Shown here: piece by piece, positions 1 to 8,785 of the stretch
Layout of the letters: each line of letters starts with the position of its first letter
How positions within the stretch are numbered: position 1 is the stretch's first letter
Origin: an uncultured Spirochaetia bacterium
GTDB taxonomy: Bacteria > Spirochaetota > Spirochaetia > CAKZLE01
Assembly (NCBI GenBank): GCA_937125225.1
Contig: CAKZLE010000020.1
Span: 124,001-188,000 of the forward strand
Direction of reading: 5' to 3'
DNA: 64,000 nt
Position numbers and translations under genes: made by a program
The notes under the pieces: generated by a model
What the model saw: only the letters and a program-made list of their open reading frames with translations
The model's database searches: none
What the model was told of the DNA's origin: nothing

Positions 1-2
1 AG

Positions 3-794
3 GTCTATCTGGAACCCGAAGATATCGATCAGGAGTTCAGTGATCTCCTGAAGTTCTCTGAGTATCGTTATACCATGGGCAAACAGGCCCTGATTAAGAT
101 CGAAGAGATTAAATCTCTCATACATGACCAGGAGTTCAAGTATCCGCAAGAGAAGGAACGCCAATTCTTGGAGGCCTGCAAAGCCCTTGATATCGCAGCA
201 GTGAAGCGTATCAGTCATGAGATGCTCTCTTATGGGAGAGAGTTTGGTCCAGAATGTGCAAAACGGTTAGTCTTACGACTCTCTGCTGCTCAGAGCAATG
301 TCATAGAGCAACTGATACGCAGTTTCAATATAGAACGCGAGGCTTCGGGGTCGACTACCAGGATCCTAGAGATTCAGGGGAGGGAGACTCTTGTAGAGGC
401 TGAAGAGCTACTCTGTTCTGTGATAGAGAATATTATCGAGGTCTGTGATGACAAGCGTCATAACAAACAGGATCAGGTGATCATCAAGATCAAAGAGTTG
501 ATCAAAGAGAACCTCACCGATTTCAACCTGTCTGCAGATATGATCGGAGATGAGTTCAAGCTCTCTGCATCCTATATCAATAGGGTATTCAAGCAGCAGA
601 CTTCGATGAGTATTGCCGGATTCATCAATGACCAACGACTCGTTCGAGCTGATGAGTTGATCCTTGAAGGACATATTACCATCGCGGATGCAGCTGCAGC
701 TGCTGGTTTTGCCAGTACAGGGACCTTCTTCCGTCTCTATAAGAAGAGATTCGGTCAGACTCCCGGAGAACGAGTCTCCGGAATCTTCTCCTAG
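3..794 (+). CDS. AraC-family transcriptional regulator, 5'-truncated by window edge
   Basis: The last ~105 residues form an AraC/XylS double helix-turn-helix DNA-binding domain: a first helix pair around 'LSASYINRVFKQQ' and a second around 'IADAAAAAGFASTGTFFRLYKKRFGQTPGE'. The reading frame stays open upstream of the ORF-track Met at 75 to base 3, so that Met is internal and the real start lies outside the window. The visible N-terminal part is helical with no recognised sensor domain. The gene converges on the URO-D-like gene with a 4-bp overlap of the 3' ends. AraC regulators often sit beside the metabolic gene they control, but the target here is not shown by the sequence. Confidence 0.85.
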   Translation, partial: VYLEPEDIDQEFSDLLKFSEYRYTMGKQALIKIEEIKSLIHDQEFKYPQEKERQFLEACKALDIAAVKRISHEMLSYGREFGPECAKRLVLRLSAAQSNVIEQLIRSFNIEREASGSTTRILEIQGRETLVEAEELLCSVIENIIEVCDDKRHNKQDQVIIKIKELIKENLTDFNLSADMIGDEFKLSASYINRVFKQQTSMSIAGFINDQRLVRADELILEGHITIADAAAAAGFASTGTFFRLYKKRFGQTPGERVSGIFS

Positions 795-1858
795 GAATAG
801 TAGCTCTCAACCTCCCTTTCAAGTCTCTCAGCCTGCTTGAGTGTATCAATGAAGACCATGAGATACATTCCCTGTGGTCCTACAGCATCAAGTAAGGGAA
901 CGACTTCCTCAGGTCTTATCCAGACAGCCTGTACACTTTTCCCTGCCTTTTTGATCTTCTGATACATCTCATACCAGTAAGGGTCTCCTCCCGGTGGAAT
1001 CTGTGGCCCCGGGGTGAATTCTAAAGCTGTGAGTGATTCGATCTCGAGTAAGGGGTCTATCGATCTTATCGCATCAGGGCCATCGACATGGTAGATGGAG
1101 TAATCTAGGTAATCACACTGTTCTCTGAGGTAGGGAACGACGAAATCATTGAACATCTGTGTCCCGATCATCGCTGCAGTATCGCAATGGGTGAGAGCGA
1201 TCTTTCCCGGCCCTCTGACCATGAAGTATCCTTGGGATGTCCACCCTTTCTCATCAATAAGAAGGGGTTGGAACTCCTCATAGACTTCGAAGAAGACTTG
1301 GTTGAGTTCCTTAAGCTTCTCATGTACCCATCCAGGATCAAGGATCATGTCCATCAAAAGATCCTGTACTCCCCGGAGTTCAGCAAGAACATCAAGGTTT
1401 GGAACTAAGGCAGGGAGTCCCACTTGATACCTTCCTCCTGAGATCTGCATCATCTTCTTATAGATCTCCATATGGCTTCTGAACCATCTGTTGTCCTTAT
1501 CGAAGCATAAAGGATAGTCATTCTCCGGAGAGAGGTCACTATGGTCGTACCAGATATTCGAAGATGTGAATGTTGGTTTAGCTCCCAAGTATAGAGCCAA
1601 GGGGAGGGTGTTGATATCAGGGATGGCTATCGATTGGATATCGAGAGGGAAACTCTTTGCCATGATACGATCATGTTCTCTTCTTACCACCGTATTCGGG
1701 TCTGAATAGTATCTCTCAAGATTCACCCCTTCAGGTGCCTCTTTCCCGAAATCATCGATAAGGCCGGTACCCCAGTGACCGATGACCATGTCAGTACCTT
1801 GCCACCATCCTAGCATATGTCTATCAGATATCACAGTGTTTTTCTTGATCAGATTCAT
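791..1858 (-). CDS. Uroporphyrinogen decarboxylase-like (URO-D superfamily) protein
   Basis: A 355-residue protein resembling the URO-D/methyltransferase (MtaA/CmuA-like) fold family. Supporting segments are 'GLPALVPNLDVLAELRG', the C-terminal 'YSIYHVDGPDAIRSIDPLLEIESLTALEFTPGPQIPPGGDP' with its conserved His-Asp-Gly, and an internal 'MVRGPGKIALTHCDTAAMIG'. The superfamily includes heme-pathway decarboxylases and corrinoid methyltransferases. No heme or cobalamin genes are adjacent, so a true HemE role is unlikely and the substrate is unknown. The start Met is followed by a typical soluble N-terminus. Fold-level assignment is fairly safe; function is open. Confidence 0.7.
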   Translation of the reverse strand: MNLIKKNTVISDRHMLGWWQGTDMVIGHWGTGLIDDFGKEAPEGVNLERYYSDPNTVVRREHDRIMAKSFPLDIQSIAIPDINTLPLALYLGAKPTFTSSNIWYDHSDLSPENDYPLCFDKDNRWFRSHMEIYKKMMQISGGRYQVGLPALVPNLDVLAELRGVQDLLMDMILDPGWVHEKLKELNQVFFEVYEEFQPLLIDEKGWTSQGYFMVRGPGKIALTHCDTAAMIGTQMFNDFVVPYLREQCDYLDYSIYHVDGPDAIRSIDPLLEIESLTALEFTPGPQIPPGGDPYWYEMYQKIKKAGKSVQAVWIRPEEVVPLLDAVGPQGMYLMVFIDTLKQAERLEREVESYYS

Positions 1859-2053
1859 CGAGCCTGCTCCTCATGTTGTTATTGCTCAATTGTCAGATGA
1901 TAGGTATGAGATGTATAGCTACAAATGAGGTTATATGTTCTAGATAAGTGATAAGTGATGTATCAAATCTGAGGATTACTGTTAAAAGCTGTTATGAGAG
2001 GATAGTGTTTAATACATAACGTTACTCGACGGAGGATCGTTATACAGAGGGGA

Positions 2054-2611
2054 CTAGGTCCACCTTTTCTCTAGAACTAAAAAGTGATATTCAGAATTAT
2101 TATCGGGATAATCAATATAATCATCATAGATGATATTCCACTCGAATCTTGATTTTTCTATGATGTCTTTAAGTATCATCTCTCTTCTTTTACCTTTTAA
2201 CAGGCAGTTGCAGAAAAACCCTCCATTCTTTAATTGATCTAGAAGTGAGTTTACTAATTCTGTCTCTTTCTGGATATTATTCTTATAGAAATGAAGCATG
2301 GAATCCATCAGAATTATATCAACTCCTGGAGGAATGATATAATTATATATATCTGCCACTTCAAGAGAAATATGTAACTTGAGTTGATTGGCTCTCCTCT
2401 TAACCTGTTCAATCCCAACTGTTGAAAGATCTACTCCTATCATGTTAAAACCCAATTTTGCTAGGAATAATAGATCTCGTCCTTGTCCACATCCTAAATC
2501 TAAGATGGTCTGGTCCCTATCTAATCTTTTAAAAAAATCAACAAGTTCTGGGTATGGTTTGCCAAAATAATCTAGAGATTGATAATGTTGATCATATATG
2601 GTTGTGCTCAT
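2054..2611 (-). CDS. Class I SAM-dependent methyltransferase
   Basis: A 185-residue protein with the SAM-binding motif I 'ILDLGCGQGRDLLFLAKLGF', the acidic end of strand 2 'IGVDLS', and motif post-I/II 'GVDIILMDSMLHF'. This is a UbiE/Tam-like small-molecule methyltransferase fold. It is the last gene of a four-gene minus-strand operon, overlapping the MerR gene by 4 bp (ATGA-type junction). With a MATE exporter and MerR regulator in the same operon, a role in drug or metabolite modification is plausible but inferred. Base composition is AT-rich compared with genes after 9 kb. Confidence 0.85.
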   Translation of the reverse strand: MSTTIYDQHYQSLDYFGKPYPELVDFFKRLDRDQTILDLGCGQGRDLLFLAKLGFNMIGVDLSTVGIEQVKRRANQLKLHISLEVADIYNYIIPPGVDIILMDSMLHFYKNNIQKETELVNSLLDQLKNGGFFCNCLLKGKRREMILKDIIEKSRFEWNIIYDDYIDYPDNNSEYHFLVLEKRWT

Positions 2612-3441
2612 TTATTATCCTTCGTTGCAATTTGAAATTGCATTTCATAGATATTTGTATTCCCATCATAGATTATCGATAATTCTGGGTGTTCCATCTC
2701 AATTACATTTGATCCGATTCTTTGTAAGTGATTTTCAGTAAGGTATTTTTCAATTTCATTGTAGAGGGAAATGAGATCATTTCTTTTAGTATCTGTGTAT
2801 AAATAGAGGATGGATAAATACATCCCTTTTGGAAAAATCTCTACAGATTTGATTCCCTCATTCCTAGGTTTCTTGAGTTCAAGGCATTGAACACCGTTTA
2901 TCTGTAAGGGGGATAAGAGGTCGGAATAAGGGTAAATCATGAGGAATGATCGTTCAGTATATATTTCTTTTTCAATGAAATCTGCAAATAGATCATAATA
3001 CGACTTAGAGTCGAAAGATCTATCTAATTGAGGAGTATTCAGGATCATGTATGACCTCTCCTCCATCATTTGCGCGGTAAAGATTCTGTTGATTGCCTTT
3101 CTTCTTAACAGGGAGATGAGTTTACTGGTCTTTTTTAAATTTTCTTTTTGCAGTTCAACCTTTTCTTTCAAGTTCTTATAGTGGTAATCCAAAAGCTCAA
3201 GGTATGTATCCTGAGATCCTTGCTCAGAGTTCAGCTCTTTGATCTTCTCTAGTGGGATTTCTATCTCTCTTAGATAGAATATCTGCCTGAGTTTTCTCAG
3301 GTCATTATGGTCGTAATAGCGATAATTCTTTACGCCAATCTCTGGCTGGATCAGTCCAAGGTTTTCATAGTGGCGGAGAGTCTCTTTAGTTGTATTGAAT
3401 ATCTTCAAAACCTCACTTTTGATTAATTTTTTCCTTTTCAT
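2608..3441 (-). CDS. MerR-family transcriptional regulator with effector-binding domain
   Basis: Residues ~7-75 are a MerR winged helix: 'SEVLKIFNTTKETLRHYENLGLIQPEIGVKNYRYYDHNDLRKLRQIFYLRE'. A coiled-coil dimerisation helix follows (~85-125), then a ~150-residue C-terminal region of the BmrR/GyrI-like effector type. It overlaps the upstream unknown gene by 29 bp and the downstream methyltransferase by 4 bp. The operon promoter at 5408-5438 has the 19-bp spacer and central dyad expected for MerR-family activation, so this protein probably controls its own operon in response to a ligand. The ligand is unknown. Confidence 0.88.
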   Translation of the reverse strand: MKRKKLIKSEVLKIFNTTKETLRHYENLGLIQPEIGVKNYRYYDHNDLRKLRQIFYLREIEIPLEKIKELNSEQGSQDTYLELLDYHYKNLKEKVELQKENLKKTSKLISLLRRKAINRIFTAQMMEERSYMILNTPQLDRSFDSKSYYDLFADFIEKEIYTERSFLMIYPYSDLLSPLQINGVQCLELKKPRNEGIKSVEIFPKGMYLSILYLYTDTKRNDLISLYNEIEKYLTENHLQRIGSNVIEMEHPELSIIYDGNTNIYEMQFQIATKDNK

Positions 3442-4072
3442 TTGTTCTCCCTTGTTTCTGAAAAATATAATAATCAGCAGATTTAGAATACTTGGGACCT
3501 TTCATTGTATTTTTGACGGTGTCTAGATCTACGGCCATGTTTCTATACCTCCTAAAGTATCTTTCATTTTCTCCTTTTTGGAAACAATACTGTCCCTCAC
3601 ATTCTTTGAGAACTCCCAGAAAGAGGAAATCGGGATCTGAGTTTGCCAGAGTCGCATCTCCATGGCTGTCTCCAGCCAATAAGATTCCCCCGTTTCTAAG
3701 ATATTCTTTTGTATGAATCGAGACGAATCCCGCATACTCGGAAATGAGTAGGTCTATTGAATTCAGGGGAATGTTCATCTCACTTTGGTAATCTCCTGAT
3801 ATAAACTGGAATAGATGCTCTTCTTCATTCTCTTTGAACTGGTTGATATGATCCCAGATTTCTTCTCTACATGAAAAGAACCTTTTAGCCCTTATATCAG
3901 AATCTACAAAAATCACTTCTGGGAAAATCAGGGATGGTGTTAGATGTACATAAGAGCCTGGATAGAGCACTCTTTTGCTCCTAAATTCCCTTCTCACTTC
4001 TCTGAAAACTTCAATTCTGCTTCCAGCTCTTTCAACATATTCCTTATATAATCTCATAGTTTCTTTACTCAT
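3413..4072 (-). CDS. Unknown protein with Rossmann/methyltransferase-like topology
   Basis: A 219-residue protein I do not recognise as a named family. 'KRVLYPGSYVHLTPSLIFPEVIFVDSD' looks like strand-loop-helix-strand ending in Asp, and 'SIDLLISEYAGFVSIHTKEYLRNGGILLAGDSHGDATLA' looks like strands 4 and 5 of a class I methyltransferase fold, but the glycine-rich SAM loop is replaced. It may be a degenerate or non-canonical methyltransferase. It overlaps the MATE gene stop by 8 bp and the MerR gene by 29 bp, so it belongs firmly to this operon. Confidence 0.6.
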   Translation of the reverse strand: MSKETMRLYKEYVERAGSRIEVFREVRREFRSKRVLYPGSYVHLTPSLIFPEVIFVDSDIRAKRFFSCREEIWDHINQFKENEEEHLFQFISGDYQSEMNIPLNSIDLLISEYAGFVSIHTKEYLRNGGILLAGDSHGDATLANSDPDFLFLGVLKECEGQYCFQKGENERYFRRYRNMAVDLDTVKNTMKGPKYSKSADYYIFQKQGRTNEKEKINQK

Positions 4073-5390
4073 AAATTTTAACCTTTGATAAATCCTGGTT
4101 TCTCATAAATATAAAAAGGGCGATGATCAGTAGTATATCAGCTATGATACCCCCTACAGCTATTCCAGGAGCCTGAACCATTTTTATAGCAATAAAGGTA
4201 ATACCTGGAATTAAAAATAATGTTCTAGTAATTGATATTGCTGCCGATTCCATGGGGCGATTGATAGCCGTATAGAACATGCTGACCTGCAATGGGTAGT
4301 TGGAAAACATCGTTGCGATACCTATTGTGAGATAGAATGATCTCCCCATTTGAATAGTAGTCGGGTCTTTAATGAAGAGAAGGAGAATATAGTTGATTGC
4401 TGGTATTAACACCAAGTAAACAGTGAGAGCATATAGCATGGTCTTTTTTACAGAGTAGTACAGGATCTTCTTTAATTCGGTATACTCTTTTCGGCCCATC
4501 ATTTGTGAAAGTATAGGTTGTAAGCCCATTGATGCACCCATATGTATACTATAGAAAATAGTAATAATGATACTAACTGCTGCATAGGCTTCAAAATGTT
4601 TGGGAGTGAGAAACCTGATAAATGCCATGTTGATCACAAATACCATGACGGCTTCAACGAGCATCATTGTGAAATCGCTTAGTCCGTTATAGAGAATCCT
4701 CAGGATTATGCTAATCTTGAAACGAGGATACAGCAGATGAATGGTCTTGGATCTTAATAGAAAGTACATCGTACCTCCCAATAATTCGATTGCCGAACTG
4801 ATAACTGTTGCCCATGCTAAGCCTTCTATTCCCCAACCGAGTATTGCAACGACAATCAGGTTCAGTATCAAGTTTGTTATTGCAACTATCATATTCAAGT
4901 TAAAGCTGTACCTAGGACTCCCATCATTTAAGATTAATACATCCATTCCTTTTCCCAAAAGTAATAGAGGAAAAGAAAGTGCACATATCTTAAGATATGA
5001 TTCGGCTAATTGAAAGAATTCTCCTCTGGCACCTAGAAAATAGGTGACTTTCTCTGAGAACAATATTGAGGGGACTGCCATTAGTAATCCCAATAGCCCC
5101 ATTAGGATAATTATCCCACTAGATATTCGGTTTGCTTTGTCTGATTCTTCTCTACCGATTAATAACCCGACATAGGCTCCCATCCCACTAATGAAGAGAG
5201 AAGAAAAAGCGGCAATCAAGAACATTAATGGACTAATCAATGTTGTTGCAACTAAGGCACTAGCACCTATGAATAGGGCGGCAATCAAGCGGTCTGCTGT
5301 ATACATAATGGTACTAAAGATTGATCTTATAATCATGGGCTTTGCATACTCAGCAAAATGATGTTTGTAGTCAACGTTTTTTTGTATCAT
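4065..5390 (-). CDS. MATE-family multidrug/toxin efflux transporter
   Basis: A 441-residue polytopic inner-membrane protein with about 12 hydrophobic segments in two similar halves, typical of MATE (NorM/DinF-like) cation-coupled exporters of about 440-460 residues. The start is taken as ATG at 5390: AAGGAG lies five bases upstream, whereas the ORF-track GTG at 5393 is too close to it. First gene of the four-gene operon, directly behind the MerR-type promoter. The promoter arrangement, as in the Bmr and Blt systems, suggests inducible export of a toxic compound. Confidence 0.88.
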   Translation of the reverse strand: MIQKNVDYKHHFAEYAKPMIIRSIFSTIMYTADRLIAALFIGASALVATTLISPLMFLIAAFSSLFISGMGAYVGLLIGREESDKANRISSGIIILMGLLGLLMAVPSILFSEKVTYFLGARGEFFQLAESYLKICALSFPLLLLGKGMDVLILNDGSPRYSFNLNMIVAITNLILNLIVVAILGWGIEGLAWATVISSAIELLGGTMYFLLRSKTIHLLYPRFKISIILRILYNGLSDFTMMLVEAVMVFVINMAFIRFLTPKHFEAYAAVSIIITIFYSIHMGASMGLQPILSQMMGRKEYTELKKILYYSVKKTMLYALTVYLVLIPAINYILLLFIKDPTTIQMGRSFYLTIGIATMFSNYPLQVSMFYTAINRPMESAAISITRTLFLIPGITFIAIKMVQAPGIAVGGIIADILLIIALFIFMRNQDLSKVKIYE

Positions 5391-5407
5391 CACAACTCCT
5401 TGATTCT

Positions 5408-5438
5408 AACATAAAGGGTGTTGTGACAACAGAGTCAA
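5408..5438 (-). promoter_or_regulatory. MerR-type promoter of the MATE operon (19-bp spacer with dyad)
   Basis: Reading the minus strand, TTGACT (5433-5438) and TATGTT (5408-5413) are separated by 19 bp, longer than the usual 17. A perfect 13-bp dyad, TGTTGTCACAACA (5419-5431), is centred in the spacer. This geometry is the known signature of MerR-family activated promoters such as bmr, blt and mta. The operon encodes a MerR protein as its third gene. Confidence 0.85.
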
Positions 5439-5590
5439 GGCTGACTTGGTGAAATTGTTAAACTGAGAAGTCCAACTTGGAATCTGATAGTAGAATACAT
5501 AGATCCTAAAACTTGGATCCCAATATCTTGAGTATTTCAGAATGATTCTTTAGGGAGGTTGTCATAAGAAAGTAGAACTTCCAATGATTT

Positions 5591-5614
5591 AACGTCTATT
5601 AATCAATAGACGTT
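5591..5614. repeat. Perfect 10-bp inverted repeat, 4-nt loop
   Basis: AACGTCTATT-AATC-AATAGACGTT in the 480-bp gap between the MATE promoter and the decayed lipoprotein gene. There is no T-tract on either side, so it is not a clear terminator. It could be an operator. Apart from this repeat and the MerR promoter I see nothing else convincing in 5439-5869. Confidence 0.5.
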
Positions 5615-5869
5615 ATTCAAGTGATTGTGAGGATACCCTGCTGCCCCTGAAATAATTTTCAATGTATGTGGTAGACCAATTATATACAAACTAGTACATA
5701 AGAAGCTGAGTATTCTTGGATAGAGTGATCTGTATTTTAATGATACACCTTCATACATTTCTGTAAAAATCTCAGTGACAGGCTATCCTAATATAGTCAC
5801 GAGAGATCCAATGTCTCTTTTTTCTAGTCTGGGTGTAATGAGTATATTTAGCATTGAATCTTCCTACTC

Positions 5870-7037
5870 CTATAGTATCAGGTCACCCCAAGTACATTTC
5901 GCATACAATTCTTCTTTCAGATTTGTAATGATTGCTGTCACGTTTGTATCAAAAGTCTCTTCCCTATACCAGCCCACAAATGAGTAGTCATCTTTAATGG
6001 GATTTGAAAGTATAATTGTATTATCATCTCTTGAGAAAGACGTAGGATTGTTATTCTTAGATCCTCCATTAAGATGATAGGTGATGGTGTAATGGGTTAT
6101 TAACCAGTTTGCGATTAAAATGATATCTCCTGTGAAACCTGAAGAAATAGTCGAGACTTCAGGATTAAATCCTCTAGTTAAGATCACTTTGCTCCATCCT
6201 TTGAACTCATAACCAACTCTTGTCGGTGACCCCAATGTGATGGTATCACTTTCTACGGTATAGGATGTTGGGTTCGCAGTATCATTAGTTCCCCCATTAA
6301 GATAGTAGGTAATCGGATACGTGATAATTGACCATCTAGCAGTAAGTGTTACATCCGAAGTGGTCCCCATAGGAATCGAGGAGACCTGTGAATCGGTATC
6401 ATCATACTCCCCCTCAAAGGTGTATCCACTTCTAGATGGACCCCAGAGCAGGTATTCAGAGGAGTCTTTGTTGAATCCTGAAGAGTTATTCGTATGATTG
6501 ACTCCTCCATACAAGGTATAAGTGACTATGTAATCCTTTGCTACCCATTTTGCATAGAGGTCTACTAAACCAGAAGACCCTGTTGTGATCGATGTGATGG
6601 TGGTGGTCAATGCTTCATCACTATACCAACCATGGAAATTATAACCTATTTGGGAGGGTACTAAAATGTGATTTCAGTAGATTCAACCGTATAGGAATAT
6701 GGGTTTGAGGTATCATTAGTTCCACCGTTCAAGTGGTATAGGACCTCCTACTGATCAATTGACCATTTTGCTTCAAAGGTCATGTCAGAGGGGACAGGGT
6801 TGTTAAAGGCCCAGGGTAGAGAGGTTCCCTTCTGCTGCCAGCCATCAAAACAGTATCCTGAACATGTAGGATCTTTCGGCTCTATCATAGAGTTTCCTTC
6901 AGAGACCCTCTGCATAATGAGAGGAGAATCATTCCCATCTTCAAACATGATGGTGTAGGAGGTAGGGATAAGCATATCACAGGATGTGGAGAGGACTAGG
7001 AGGCCCAATAGGACTGCAAGAACATATTTTTCATCAT
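5870..7037 (-). pseudogene. Decayed lipoprotein with InlB/Listeria-Bacteroides-type repeats
   Basis: The two ORF-track entries (6748-7008 and 5870-6610) are pieces of one gene. The repeats read '...YPITYYLNGGTNDTANPTSYTVESDTITLGSPTRVGYEFKGW...', the InlB B-repeat pattern found in secreted proteins. Three lesions are visible. First, the start ATG at 7037 leads out of frame, because the A-run after it has five A where six would give a lipoprotein signal peptide ending 'LLVLSTSCD'. Second, an in-frame TAG at 6748-6750 sits where a Tyr codon is expected. Third, there is a frameshift near 6660, after which 'PSQIGYNFHGWYSDEALTTT' continues the repeat. A GAGGGT ribosome site still precedes the ATG. 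Confidence 0.8.
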
Positions 7038-7214
7038 ACCCTCACTGGTAATAGGTTTATTGACTCACTAAAGTTAGTAGAGCTTGATCCATATCAGACT
7101 GTTGTTATGTAAGTGATTACTAATTAATATATAAGATGTATTAAAAATACTATTGAGATTCTCTTTAGAATGTAAGATACTGGTAAGTTCTTTGAAGATA
7201 TATTCTGGAGCCAT

Positions 7215-7242
7215 AAAAAACGCTACTCGAATGAGTAGCGTT
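7215..7242 (-). terminator. Rho-independent terminator after the CAU tRNA
   Basis: The 8-bp stem CGCTACTC/GAGTAGCG with an ATTC loop (7221-7240) is followed on the minus strand by six T. It lies just 3' of the tRNA. Confidence 0.9.
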
Positions 7243-7249
7243 CCACGGA

Positions 7250-7323
7250 TGGGCCCACCAGGACTTGAACCTGGGACCCACGGATTATGAGTCCGTTGCT
7301 CTAACCAACTGAGCTATAGGCCC
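7250..7323 (-). tRNA. tRNA with CAU anticodon (Met elongator or Ile2)
   Basis: A 74-nt cloverleaf. Acceptor GGGCCTA pairs with TGGGCCC, the D arm reads GCTCAGTTGGTTAGAGC, the anticodon stem ACGGA/TCCGT encloses loop CTCATAA, and the T loop is GTTCAAGTC. The anticodon is CAT. No CCA is encoded (ATC follows the acceptor). Sequence alone does not tell elongator Met from the lysidine-modified Ile2 isoacceptor. Confidence 0.93.
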
Positions 7324-7581
7324 GTGAGATGTATAGTATTGAAAAAGGGTACTTCATGTCAAGATAGTCTGTTATAACTATGACAAATAGCAGGTAAAAA
7401 ATCAGATTCATTCTGTGGTCTGAGCATCCAATTGATAGCATGCGAATCTGTTTGATTTACCCTTATAAGGCAGATTACTGAAGAATTCATGAAAAAATCC
7501 TTTAAATCGAAGATTTCATCAGGTATACTTATTACACAGTTTTGGTCAATGATGCTTATATATGATAATGGGAGGAATCTG

Positions 7582-8733
7582 ATGGGGAAACGTTTTATAA
7601 TAGTTCTTTTGATTTGTTTGGTGAGTGTCTCAACACTATTTGCAGGGGGAACAGGTTTTGTACTGGATTCCTTCGATACGAATGGTGATGTTCTTATAGG
7701 TTTCTTTCCAACCTATATAACTTCAGGATCGAGGTTCTCGATGCCTTCACTCATAGATGGGAATTCCACAGACCTACTTCTGATAACAGGTGGAGGATAT
7801 ACTCAGAGGCAGCTATGGAGAGATGAGACAGGTGCCGTACTGAATAGCTATGCAGATATTGCAGCAGTCGATGCTGATGAAGACAATAGAAAGTTCAATG
7901 TCATAACTGGTGAATGGAAAGTCCTCTTCGAACAAGGGCTGTTCTGGAGCGAGGCAACAGATCATGATCTGCTTACCATCCAATTAGGATATAAGGGACG
8001 CTATGAACAGTATCAAGAGAATGTTGGAGCAGCACCTAATTCAGCCTATTTCCTAGATGGAACATCTACAGCCTATACTGAAGCTGAGGATCAATTGATC
8101 TCAAATACTCTAACTGGTGAAATTCGATTAGAGACAGTAGTGAGCGAGAAAGTCACTGCTCGTGGTATCGATATCAGTATCGGTGCAGACTATGCTCCGT
8201 TATGGATGCTCAATGAGCTTCTAGGTGATGGAGTAGACTATCTTGCTGCACAGGCAACGATCGAAGGATATCTTCCATTGATGCAGATCAAGAACGATTC
8301 AGAGACAAAGAGTCTCTTCGCTCTCTATGTTGCAGACAGAATCAGAGCAGATTATCTACAGGGTGATTCTGTTCCTGTCTATGCTCAGAAAACCTCATCC
8401 CTTGGACATAAGATGCGAGGGTTCGAATCCTTCAGTTATGCGACTAGCATGAATGCTGTGAACAACTTCGACTTAAGGATCACCGGTCCAGAGATCATCT
8501 CAGGTCTCTTCCCAAGAGCTGCGATCTTCTGTGACGTCGGATACTATATGGGCCATTACAACAATACTCCAGGAAACACTGCAGAGGGATTACTTCTTTC
8601 AGCCGGTGGAGAGTTCGCTGTATCCATCATGGATTTCCTCAATGCAGGAATCAGAGCTAACTATGCGATCCAAGGTGATACTCTGACTACAGAGCCCTTC
8701 AGTACAGACATCTTCTTAGTATTACATTATTAG
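7582..8733 (+). CDS. Exported protein, probable outer-membrane beta-barrel
   Basis: The start is set at ATG 7582 (383 aa), not the track's 7489. GGAGGAA lies directly upstream and a signal peptide begins there ('MGKRFIIVLLICLVSVSTLFAGG', cleavage after AGG or LFA). The mature part is rich in alternating polar/aromatic stretches and ends 'STDIFLVLHY', with the terminal aromatic residue typical of outer-membrane barrels. No named family recognised. It stands alone with a terminator just after the stop. Confidence 0.7.
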   Translation: MGKRFIIVLLICLVSVSTLFAGGTGFVLDSFDTNGDVLIGFFPTYITSGSRFSMPSLIDGNSTDLLLITGGGYTQRQLWRDETGAVLNSYADIAAVDADEDNRKFNVITGEWKVLFEQGLFWSEATDHDLLTIQLGYKGRYEQYQENVGAAPNSAYFLDGTSTAYTEAEDQLISNTLTGEIRLETVVSEKVTARGIDISIGADYAPLWMLNELLGDGVDYLAAQATIEGYLPLMQIKNDSETKSLFALYVADRIRADYLQGDSVPVYAQKTSSLGHKMRGFESFSYATSMNAVNNFDLRITGPEIISGLFPRAAIFCDVGYYMGHYNNTPGNTAEGLLLSAGGEFAVSIMDFLNAGIRANYAIQGDTLTTEPFSTDIFLVLHY

Positions 8734-8754
8734 GATAAACCTATCAGATATCTC

Positions 8755-8785
8755 ACAGGTCCTTCATCAAGAAGGGCCTGTTTTA
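8755..8785 (+). terminator. Rho-independent terminator
   Basis: An 11-bp stem, ACAGGTCCTTC/GAAGGGCCTGT with one G-U pair and loop ATCAA, is followed by TTTTA. It sits between convergent genes and its 3' end touches the rlpA stop region. Confidence 0.85.

Noticed and set aside
5870-7008. Treating 5870-6610 and 6748-7008 as two separate genes
   Set aside because: The repeat pattern continues across both pieces and through the gap once the stop and frameshift are bridged, so they are one pseudogene.
7035-7037. Phase-variable A-run at the start of the InlB-repeat gene
   Set aside because: Two further lesions downstream mean slippage in the A-run alone would not restore the protein.
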